From Gammaproteobacteria bacterium (GTDB lineage Bacteria > Pseudomonadota > Gammaproteobacteria > Steroidobacterales > Steroidobacteraceae): a stretch of DNA of 42,078 nt. Under the pieces are notes generated by a model. The model did no database searches, was not told where the DNA came from, and saw only the letters and a list, made by a program, of their open reading frames with translations. Both the position numbers and the translations under genes were made by a program. Below are positions 16,631 to 24,109 of this stretch, one piece after another. The stretch is taken from NCBI GenBank assembly GCA_004297335.1, contig SCUD01000065.1:1-42078 (forward strand), read 5' to 3'. How positions within the stretch are numbered: the first letter of the stretch is position 1; the number at the start of each line of letters is the position of its first letter.

Positions 16631-17782
16631 ATGGAATTCGGGTTCACCGTCGAGCAGGAAACCATGCGGAATCTGCTTCGGGACTCCCTGGACGAGGTGT
16701 GTACCGATGCCTACCTGCGGCGCTGTGACGAGGAGCACCGCTACCCGAAGGAGGTCTTCGAACTCCTGGCCGAGCTGGGATTCTACGGTCTGGCCTTCCC
16801 GGTCCTGCAGGGCGGCACTGGCGGCAGCGCCATTGACATGCTGATTGTCGCCGAGGAACTGGGGCGCAAGAGCTACGATCTGGCCGCGGCCTATGCCCTG
16901 ACCGTCTTCAACGGACTCAATCTTCTCAAGATCGGCACCGAAGAACAGAAGCGGCACTACATTCCGCTGGTAATCTCCGGTCAGATCAAGTTTTCAATCT
17001 CCATCACGGAGCCCGACGCGGGTTCTGACGTGGCGGCGATCCGAACTACTGCACGCCTCGAGGGCGATCGATTCGTCATCAACGGCCAGAAGGTCTTCTC
17101 TTCGGCGGCTGATCAGCCGGGGAATGTCATCAACCTCGTCTGCCGGACACTGAAAGGATCGACCCGGCACGAAGGCCTGAGCCTGATCCTCGTGGATCCG
17201 CATACGCCGGGTGTGGAAATTCGACGACTGAAGACCCTGGGGCGCTGGATGCTCGGCACGAACGAAATCTTCTTTACGGATGCCGAGGTGCCCGCGGACC
17301 GGCTGGTCGGCCCGCTGCACCAGGGTTGGCAGGCGCTGATGGGATGCCTGCGCCTGGAGCGGGCTTTTGCTGCGGCGGCGTATTGCGGCAATGCCCAGAC
17401 GGTGGTGGACGAGGCGCTGCAGTACGCCAGGGACCGGCAGCAGTTCGGCCGCTCGATCGGTGACTTTCAGTCCATTGCTCACATGCTGGCGGACATGCAG
17501 ACCGAGGTCGACATGGTGCGGTTGCTCTGTTATCGCGCCGCCTGGATGGTGGAGCAGGGTGTCGAGTGCACGCGGGAAGTCTCGATGGCCAAACTGGCTG
17601 GTTCCGAGACCTTTGCCAGAGTTGCCAACATGGGGATGCAGATCATGGGGGGCTACGGCTACATGATGGACTTCAATATGCAGCGATACTTTCGCGACGC
17701 CCGCATCTGCACCGTCACGGCCGGTACCTCTCAGATCCAGCGCAACATCATCGCCCGGACGATGGGTCTGCGGCCGAAGTAG
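16631..17782 (+). CDS. Acyl-CoA dehydrogenase, isovaleryl-CoA-dehydrogenase-type active site
   Basis: A 383-residue FAD-dependent acyl-CoA dehydrogenase. ITEPDAGSD, the signature segment, is present near residue 122, and GGYGYMMDFNMQRYFRDARI lies near the C-terminus. At the medium-chain-enzyme Glu376 position the sequence reads TAGTSQIQR, with Ala364. Instead, Glu243 in CLRLER matches the alternative catalytic Glu of isovaleryl-CoA dehydrogenase (DLERL). ATG 16631 follows AAGGAGACC. It is the first of three consecutive family members. Oxidation of a branched or bulky acyl-CoA at C2-C3 is likely. Confidence 0.92.
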   Translation: MEFGFTVEQETMRNLLRDSLDEVCTDAYLRRCDEEHRYPKEVFELLAELGFYGLAFPVLQGGTGGSAIDMLIVAEELGRKSYDLAAAYALTVFNGLNLLKIGTEEQKRHYIPLVISGQIKFSISITEPDAGSDVAAIRTTARLEGDRFVINGQKVFSSAADQPGNVINLVCRTLKGSTRHEGLSLILVDPHTPGVEIRRLKTLGRWMLGTNEIFFTDAEVPADRLVGPLHQGWQALMGCLRLERAFAAAAYCGNAQTVVDEALQYARDRQQFGRSIGDFQSIAHMLADMQTEVDMVRLLCYRAAWMVEQGVECTREVSMAKLAGSETFARVANMGMQIMGGYGYMMDFNMQRYFRDARICTVTAGTSQIQRNIIARTMGLRPK

Positions 17783-17817
17783 ATCGACGAGGCTGGCCGA
17801 AAACTGGCGGACCGAGC

Positions 17818-18978
17818 GTGACCTCAGTGGAACTGCAGATACCGGAGAGCGATAAGGCCTTGCAGGAGAAGGCCCGGCAATTCATGACAAGGCACCTGTT
17901 GCCGCTGGAATCGCAGTTTCTGGCCGGGGCGAGCCTTCCGGACGACAGCGTGAAGACACTGCGGGCAATGCTTGCGGCCGCCGGGTTGGACCGCCCGCAG
18001 ATTCCGGGATCCCTGGGCGGCCGCTGCCCGGGATTCCTGAGCCAGTGCCTGGTGCAGGACGAGTTGAGTTACAGCGTCGTAGGGACAGAACTCTGCCTGG
18101 AAGAAAACCTGCAACTCCTAAGACAGCATGCCACGGTGGCCCAGGAGGAGCGATTCGTTCGTCCCATGGCACACGGGAAGCTGCATTCGTGTTTCGCTCT
18201 CACTGAACCCGATGCCGGTTCGGACATACAGTCCATCCGCGCGACCGCCGTCCACTGCGGGTCGTACTACTCCCTGAGCGGATACAAGGCGTACGTACGC
18301 GGCCTGTCGGGAGCCGGTGTGGTCCTGGTCGTGGCCAGGACAGACACCGGCGACGAACAGGGCCTGACTGTCTGGCTCGTGGATCGAAATGATCCTGGCC
18401 TGCGTGTGGCCGCCGATCGCCGCCTCCTCTCGGTCGAGCGGGTCTTTGACCTGGCCCTGTCGGACTGCCGGCTGCCACCAGAGCGCATGCTTGGCGGGCC
18501 TGGCCAGGGTCCGGCGATCGTGGCCAGCCGCCTGCGGAGCGCGGAAATATTCTCGGCTGCCCGCTGCAATGGCATGGCCCGGCGCTGCCTGGACCTGGCT
18601 CTCCAGCAAGTGCAGCGGCGCTGCGCCTTTGGCGGGCCCCTGAGCCAGCTACAGATCGTGCAGCATCAGCTGGCCGAGCGTGCGACCGAACTGCACGCCG
18701 CCCGGCTGCTGGTGGTCGCCGCGGCGTCCCACCTGGATTCCGGACAACAGGCTGATGCGCAAGTTGCGGTGGCGAAGACTCATGCTGCTGAAACGGCCCG
18801 GCGGGTTGCAGATACGACTGTGCAGTTGCACGGAGCGCAGGGCTGTGTTGTCGGCACTGCCCCGGAGTTTCTGTATCGATCCAGTCGACTTGGGCTGATC
18901 GCCAATGTGCCTACGGAACTACACCGCGTGCAGATCGCCGAGGCCATCCTCGACCGGCTGGGAGGATCGGCCGGATGA
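17818..18978 (+). CDS. Acyl-CoA dehydrogenase-family protein lacking the catalytic Glu
   Basis: A 386-residue divergent family member. The FAD/substrate segment LTEPDAGSDIQSIRATA is present. Both known positions of the catalytic base are altered: the C-terminal site reads LIANVPTELHR (Asn363 where the medium-chain enzymes have Glu), and the isovaleryl-type site aligns without gaps to Ala242. GTG 17818 (GGCGGACCGAGC upstream) is the chosen start. Its stop overlaps the next start in ATGA. By analogy with the alpha2beta2 dehydrogenases of actinobacterial steroid side-chain degradation (FadE28-FadE29 type), it may be the non-catalytic partner of a neighbour. Confidence 0.88.
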   Translation: MTSVELQIPESDKALQEKARQFMTRHLLPLESQFLAGASLPDDSVKTLRAMLAAAGLDRPQIPGSLGGRCPGFLSQCLVQDELSYSVVGTELCLEENLQLLRQHATVAQEERFVRPMAHGKLHSCFALTEPDAGSDIQSIRATAVHCGSYYSLSGYKAYVRGLSGAGVVLVVARTDTGDEQGLTVWLVDRNDPGLRVAADRRLLSVERVFDLALSDCRLPPERMLGGPGQGPAIVASRLRSAEIFSAARCNGMARRCLDLALQQVQRRCAFGGPLSQLQIVQHQLAERATELHAARLLVVAAASHLDSGQQADAQVAVAKTHAAETARRVADTTVQLHGAQGCVVGTAPEFLYRSSRLGLIANVPTELHRVQIAEAILDRLGGSAG

Positions 18979-20138
18979 TCATTCCCGGCGACCTGCAGGA
19001 CCTGAGGGACCTGACCCGCAGGTTCGTACAGCGGGAATTGCTGCCGTTGGAGCAGCAGCTTCTTGATGAGGACGACCTGCCGGAGACAGTCTGGCGCGGC
19101 CTGACGGAAAAGTCAGTGGGGTTGGGCCTCTATGCCCTGGGAGTTCCGGAGGAATTCGGAGGTGCAGGGATCGGCATTCTCGGGCAGACCTTGGTGGCAG
19201 AAGAGATGGGGCAGGTTGCCGTGGGCTTCCGTCACCTGGCCGGCGCGCCGGTGGGGGCCAACTCCATCATTCGGTTTGGCACACAGTGGCAGCGGGAGAC
19301 GTACGCCCGTCCATTAACCAATGGAGCGCAGCGCTGCGGCTGGGGCGCCACCGAGCCGGGAGCTGGCTCCGACCTTGGCGGCATCCGGACTACGGCTCGA
19401 CGGGAGGGTGACTGCTGGGTCATCGACGGTGCCAAGCACTACATGACTGGTGCCGATCACTACGACTTCATGATTTGTTTTGCACTGACGGATGCGGCCA
19501 GGGGACTGCACGGCGGCCTGACCGCCTTCATCCTCGAGAAGACACTACCCGGATTCCAGATTGGCCGGCGTATGCGCATGATGGGCCGTGAGGGGCTCCA
19601 CTCCTACGAGATTTTCTTCGACGAGCTGCGCGTACCGGACGCGAACCGCCTGGGTGACGTGGGGGCCGCCTATCCCATTCTCATGGATCAGGTACATGAG
19701 ATGCGACTGCTGATGGGTGGCACTTGCGTTGGCACCGCGGAAAGGCTGCTTCGGCTCGCCGCCGACCATGCCCGTCACCGGGTGCAATTTGGCAGGCCGA
19801 TCGGTCGCTTTCAGGCAATTCAGTGGATGCTGGCCGACAGTGCCATCGAGATCGAGGCCGCTCGAGCATTGACCCTTGAGGCTGCCGCAAAGCTGGATGC
19901 CGGACAGGACGCAGCAGTGGAGACGGCAATGGTCAAGGCTTTCGCATCGGAAATGGTCGGCCGGGTCGCTGACCGGAGCCTGCAGATTCATGGCGGTGCC
20001 GGTTACTGCAAGGACTTGCCGATCGAGAGCATCTACCGATCAGTGCGCCTCTTTCGGGTCGCCGAAGGCACAACGGAGATTCAGCGAACGATTATCGCGC
20101 GGAGCCTGCTCAAGCATGGGCCTCCGGTGTTGTTCTGA
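18975..20138 (+). CDS. Acyl-CoA dehydrogenase with canonical catalytic Glu
   Basis: A 387-residue acyl-CoA dehydrogenase. It has the family segment ATEPGAGSDLGGIRTTA near residue 118 and the canonical C-terminal motif VAEGTTEIQR with Glu364, the usual base for alpha-proton abstraction. ATG 18975 overlaps the preceding stop by four bases, so the two proteins are probably made in equal amounts and may form one complex. Electrons would go to electron-transferring flavoprotein, whose genes are not in the window. Confidence 0.93.
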   Translation: MIIPGDLQDLRDLTRRFVQRELLPLEQQLLDEDDLPETVWRGLTEKSVGLGLYALGVPEEFGGAGIGILGQTLVAEEMGQVAVGFRHLAGAPVGANSIIRFGTQWQRETYARPLTNGAQRCGWGATEPGAGSDLGGIRTTARREGDCWVIDGAKHYMTGADHYDFMICFALTDAARGLHGGLTAFILEKTLPGFQIGRRMRMMGREGLHSYEIFFDELRVPDANRLGDVGAAYPILMDQVHEMRLLMGGTCVGTAERLLRLAADHARHRVQFGRPIGRFQAIQWMLADSAIEIEAARALTLEAAAKLDAGQDAAVETAMVKAFASEMVGRVADRSLQIHGGAGYCKDLPIESIYRSVRLFRVAEGTTEIQRTIIARSLLKHGPPVLF

Positions 20139-20151
20139 GGGAGGGGCAAAC

Positions 20152-21003
20152 GTGATTTCGCAGATGGAATTCAAGAACCTGTTGCTTGCTCAGGAGGACG
20201 GCGTGCTGGTCGTGACCCTGAATCGGCCGGAGATTACCAACGCCCTGGTGCTGGAGATGATCGAGGAACTTGCAACTCTGATTGATCTCATCCGTGTGGA
20301 TCCATCAGTGCGAGTGCTCGTTCTCACCGGCAGCGGCAAGGCTTTCTCCGCGGGTGGCAACGTGAAGTCGATGGGTGACAGCCCGGAAGACGACCGCGCC
20401 CATCCACTGCGGCGTCCGCTCTGGAACATTCCGACGCTCACTCCGGCCGACCGGCTTGGGAAGGACCGGCTGACGGGCATGCGGGTCATGAAAGCCCTGT
20501 ACGCACTGGACAAGCCCATCATCGCTGCCGTCAATGGCGTGGCGGCCGGAGCCGGCATGGATATGGCTCTGGCATGTGACATTCGGATCGCCTCAGAACA
20601 CGCCAGCTTCCGGCAGGCTTACGTTCGAGTAGGCCTGATTCCCTTCGATGGTGGCATGTACTGGCTGCCCCGACTGGTGGGTCCCGGCCGGGCGGCGGAG
20701 ATGATGCTCACCGGAGATCCGGTGGACGCGGCAACGGCGGAGCGCATCGGACTGGTGAACCGCGTAGTTCCACCGGAGCAGCTTCTGCCAGCCGCCATGG
20801 AGCTGGCGAAAAGGCTGGCCAATGGGGCACCGATCGCACAACAGATGATCAAGCACATGACGCGCCAGGCACAAACACTGAGCTTTCCGGCCGCTCTGGA
20901 CCTCTTCTATCAGGCGGTCGACGTGTTGTTCACGACCGAGGACCACGCCGAGGCGGTGCAGGCATTCCAAGACAGACGCCCGCCCAGTTTCAAGGGGCGC
21001 TAG
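20152..21003 (+). CDS. Enoyl-CoA hydratase/isomerase family protein
   Basis: A 283-residue crotonase with the oxyanion-hole segments AFSAGGNVKSMG and NGVAAGAGMDMALACD. The two glutamates of classical enoyl-CoA hydratase are not kept: the first position reads Asp in GAGMDM and the second reads Tyr in QAYVRVGLIP. Hydration of a standard enoyl-CoA is therefore doubtful, and an isomerase or C-C lyase role is possible. GTG 20152 is preceded by GAGGGAGGGGC; ATG 20164 is a possible alternative. It lies in the middle of the beta-oxidation-like part of the block. Confidence 0.88.
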   Translation: MISQMEFKNLLLAQEDGVLVVTLNRPEITNALVLEMIEELATLIDLIRVDPSVRVLVLTGSGKAFSAGGNVKSMGDSPEDDRAHPLRRPLWNIPTLTPADRLGKDRLTGMRVMKALYALDKPIIAAVNGVAAGAGMDMALACDIRIASEHASFRQAYVRVGLIPFDGGMYWLPRLVGPGRAAEMMLTGDPVDAATAERIGLVNRVVPPEQLLPAAMELAKRLANGAPIAQQMIKHMTRQAQTLSFPAALDLFYQAVDVLFTTEDHAEAVQAFQDRRPPSFKGR

Positions 21004-21005
21004 CC

Positions 21006-21812
21006 ATGGAGACGTGCCTGCTGACAACCCGGGCCGACCGCGTGCTGACGATTCAGCTGCACCGGCCGGCAAAGCTGAACGCCCTCACCCCGCAGATGCT
21101 GGGAGATCTTGCGGGCATGATCGTCGAGGCCCAGGCTGACGACGGCGTGCGGGCCGTAGTGCTCACCGGCAGCGGCAGGGCCTTCTGTTCCGGAATGGAC
21201 GTGGCGGTCCAGGCAGAGAACGTCCCAGTGAGCGGGCCCGACTCAGGCCGGCCATTGCGGGAGCAGCAGCGAACTATCGATCTTGCTCACAGCGTGATTC
21301 AGGCCTTCCTGGGTTTGCGCAAACCCTTGATTGCCCGGATCGGCGGGGTGGCGGCCGGCGCCGGAGTCAGTCTCGCTTTGCTATGCGACCTGCGTGTCGG
21401 CTCAGACGAGGCGTCATTTGCCAACGTCTACCTCGGACGAGCGCTGGTTCCCGATCTCGGGCTCACCTGGCTCCTGCCGGCGGTCCTCGGTTACAGCAAA
21501 GCCTGCGAGGTTACATTCACAGGGGCGCGCATAGCTGGCGCCGAAGCGCTGCAACTGGGACTCGTGAATCGGTTGGTGCCCGCAGCTGAGCTAGCCCACA
21601 CGGTCGAGCGCATGGCCGCGCAGATAGCAGCGGCAGCACCACTCGCCGTGTCGTTAACCCGGCAACTGTTCGCGCCCCACCGCAAGGCTGAGCTGCTGGA
21701 GGCGATTCAAAGGGAAGCGGCAGCCCAAGTACGTTGTACTGCGACCAGCGACTACCAGGAAGGTATTGCGGCCTTTTTGGAAAAGCGGGCACCCCGGTTT
21801 TCCGGCTGCTAG
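21006..21812 (+). CDS. Enoyl-CoA hydratase/isomerase family protein, PaaG-like
   Basis: A 268-residue crotonase. The active-site loop LVPDLGLTWLLPAVLG matches the VPDxGxTWxLPR pattern of PaaG-type enoyl-CoA isomerases, in which the Asp is the acid/base. The first hydratase Glu is Ser (GAGVSLALLCD). A double-bond isomerisation role fits better than hydration. It starts three bases after the previous stop. A tail LEKRAPRFSGC is standard for the family. Confidence 0.9.
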   Translation: METCLLTTRADRVLTIQLHRPAKLNALTPQMLGDLAGMIVEAQADDGVRAVVLTGSGRAFCSGMDVAVQAENVPVSGPDSGRPLREQQRTIDLAHSVIQAFLGLRKPLIARIGGVAAGAGVSLALLCDLRVGSDEASFANVYLGRALVPDLGLTWLLPAVLGYSKACEVTFTGARIAGAEALQLGLVNRLVPAAELAHTVERMAAQIAAAAPLAVSLTRQLFAPHRKAELLEAIQREAAAQVRCTATSDYQEGIAAFLEKRAPRFSGC

Positions 21813-21858
21813 CACCACCAGGTCCGAATTCGATCATCAACGGCGACGGAGATTTCAA

Positions 21859-22665
21859 ATGGATGCGTCCAAGACCAGGCAGACTTACGAATGGCGAACA
21901 GGCATAGCGACCTATAGCGACAAACAAATCGTGATCCGCGGGTACGACTTGATTGACCTCATCGATCACATTGACTTCGCTGGAGCCGTCTACCTGGTTC
22001 TCAACGGCATACTACCCACGAAGCGCCAGAGTGCAATGTTGAACGCCATACTGGTTTCTACCGTCGACCATGGGATTGCCCCATCAGAAGCGGTGGCCCG
22101 CTACGTGGCTGCTTCGGGCGTACCCCTGCAAGCCTGCGTTGCGGCAGGCCTGCTGACCATTGGCGATACCCATGGCGGCGCCGGCGAGGAGTTCGCGCAC
22201 CTCCTGCAGGATGGCGTGGCCACTCAGCAGGAACGGGCACTCACCGCCAGCCAGATGGCTGCCGAGATCGTGGCCAGGTGGCGACTGGAGAAGCGGCGCC
22301 TGCCGGGCTTTGGCCATCCGCTGCACCCGAGCGGTGACCCGCGAGCGCCCAGGCTCCTGGCGGTCGCGGAGCGGCTGCAGATCTCCGGAGCCCATGTCCA
22401 GCTCGCCCAAGCACTCGGGGACGCTCTGCATGAGGCCATTGGGACGGCCGTCCCGATCAACATCGATGGTGCCACTGGGGCTATCCTGTCAGATCTGGGT
22501 TTCAGTTGGCGCGTGGCCCGGCCCGTGCTCCTGATCAGTCGTGCCGCGGGCCTGAGTGCCCACGCCATCGAGGAAATCACGCGAGAGAAGGGCTGGCGGG
22601 GAGTGCCCGGCGACCGGATACTCTACGATGGTCCGGAGCTGCGGCAGGTCGCTGTCGAGGGGTGA
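21859..22665 (+). CDS. Short citrate-synthase-fold protein (citryl-CoA-lyase-like)
   Basis: This 268-residue protein is about 100-160 residues shorter than ordinary citrate synthase, but all three catalytic positions are recognisable: His105 in GDTHGGAGEEF, His153 in GFGHPLHPSGDPRA and Asp203 in NIDGATGAIL. That matches the compact citrate-synthase-like domain of citryl-CoA lyases. It could catalyse Claisen-type condensation or the reverse cleavage of a hydroxyacyl- or ketoacyl-CoA. No thiolase is visible in this block, so it is a candidate for the chain-cleaving step. ATG 21859 has GGAG upstream. Confidence 0.85.
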   Translation: MDASKTRQTYEWRTGIATYSDKQIVIRGYDLIDLIDHIDFAGAVYLVLNGILPTKRQSAMLNAILVSTVDHGIAPSEAVARYVAASGVPLQACVAAGLLTIGDTHGGAGEEFAHLLQDGVATQQERALTASQMAAEIVARWRLEKRRLPGFGHPLHPSGDPRAPRLLAVAERLQISGAHVQLAQALGDALHEAIGTAVPINIDGATGAILSDLGFSWRVARPVLLISRAAGLSAHAIEEITREKGWRGVPGDRILYDGPELRQVAVEG

Positions 22666-22671
22666 CGCGAG

Positions 22672-24099
22672 GTGACCGTCATGGGAAGCGAACGTCTGGC
22701 ACTGACTTCGTGGATGCAGGGTCTCAGCCAACGGGCTGAAGAGGAGAATATCCTCGGCGAATTTGTCGAGACGACGGCCAGCGCCGTCGGGGCCCACCTG
22801 AGCGCCCTCTTTGTCATCCTTCCAAACGGTCGCGATCTCTGGCCCGTTTCCTGGTACGGCATGGAGCCAGCGGCGGCCGTGCGCTTTCATTGCCAGGTCG
22901 GTAAGTGCCTGGTGGGCATGACGGCGACCGAGAAGCGCATTATGGCGAGCCGTAACCTGGTGGACGATCCCAGAATTCACTATTCCTCACTGATGGAAAG
23001 CGAGGGCATGGTGTCGGCACTTCTGGCCCCCGTAGAGCAGCCGAATCAGGTTCTGGGGGTGCTGGTAGCTGCCTGGCGCAGTGAGATTGAACCGTCGAGA
23101 GAGCAGTCTCTGACGATGACCTCCCTCGCGTCGGCTGCTGCGGCGCTGTTTGGCGTGCAAAGCCGACACAGGTCTCCAGTCCATGAGCTGGCGGTCAACT
23201 TTCGAAGTCAGTTGGATGGCCTGATCAGCCAGCTCGAACACGGGGATTGCTTGGCTGTCGCTCGTGACCCGACATCGCCAGAGGAGGACCTGATCCGCCG
23301 CGTGCTTTGCGAGGAGCCAGCCAGCCCAGAGGAAGCTGCCAGCCTGGCCGGCTTGCTGGGACTGAGCTTTCGCTACCCATACCGCCTGATTCTCGTGGGG
23401 CGTCGGGGCGGGCAGCCGCTGCCTGCTGAGTCCAGACACTTCAGTCGCACGGCGCTGCCCCCAGACACGGTCATCTTCGAAGAGTCGCAACGATTGCTGA
23501 TCTTCCTCCCGGTCCGCCCGACGCACGCCGACGGGGGTGAACGGATCGCGAAGGAAACGGCATCAGGCCTGAAGGGCGCCTTGACCAAGCGCCATCCGGC
23601 AATCGATGTCGCTGCGGGGATCAGCCTGTTGTGCCGGATGCCGCCCGAAATCAGGCGCCGCCATCAGGAGGCCCTGCGATCACTGCAGGCCCTCGATGAA
23701 TCCGCCTTTTTCAGCGCCAGTGGGGACGTGCTGTCCTTTGGAGAAATGGGCGTATACGGAGATCTGTTCGCAGACAACCGCAGCGATTCCCTGGTTCGGT
23801 TCGCTGAGCAGCTGCTCGGACCACTCGCCAGCTATGACGCGTCCCACGGCACGGCGTTTACGGAGTCACTGGACGTGTTCTGCAAGATGAACGGCAACCT
23901 CCAGGGCACGGCGAGAGAGATGTACATCCACAGCAGCAGCCTTCGGTATCGGCTACAGAGGATCCAGGACATCTGCAAAGTGAACCTGAACGACCCGGAG
24001 GATCGCTTTCGAATCCAGTTGGCCCTCACAGTCGCCCGTTACCGCGGGTTGCGTGGGCGACAGGTCCTGCCGTTGCAGCGCCCGCCGGCCAGGAAGTGA
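22672..24099 (+). CDS. GAF-PucR family transcriptional regulator
   Basis: A 475-residue regulator. The N-terminal part (about 20-160) looks like a GAF ligand-sensing domain, the middle like the CdaR/PucR GGDEF-like region, and the C-terminus (about 400-460) carries the PucR helix-turn-helix (NLQGTAREMYIHSSSLRYRL). It starts with GTG 22672 (or ATG 22681), a few bases after the lyase-like gene, and is transcribed with the pathway. It is the only regulator inside the block, so it is the best candidate to act at the two shared promoter elements, with a pathway substrate or CoA ester as effector. That link is inference. Confidence 0.88.
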   Translation: MTVMGSERLALTSWMQGLSQRAEEENILGEFVETTASAVGAHLSALFVILPNGRDLWPVSWYGMEPAAAVRFHCQVGKCLVGMTATEKRIMASRNLVDDPRIHYSSLMESEGMVSALLAPVEQPNQVLGVLVAAWRSEIEPSREQSLTMTSLASAAAALFGVQSRHRSPVHELAVNFRSQLDGLISQLEHGDCLAVARDPTSPEEDLIRRVLCEEPASPEEAASLAGLLGLSFRYPYRLILVGRRGGQPLPAESRHFSRTALPPDTVIFEESQRLLIFLPVRPTHADGGERIAKETASGLKGALTKRHPAIDVAAGISLLCRMPPEIRRRHQEALRSLQALDESAFFSASGDVLSFGEMGVYGDLFADNRSDSLVRFAEQLLGPLASYDASHGTAFTESLDVFCKMNGNLQGTAREMYIHSSSLRYRLQRIQDICKVNLNDPEDRFRIQLALTVARYRGLRGRQVLPLQRPPARK

Positions 24100-24109
24100 C
24101 CGGACTGCC

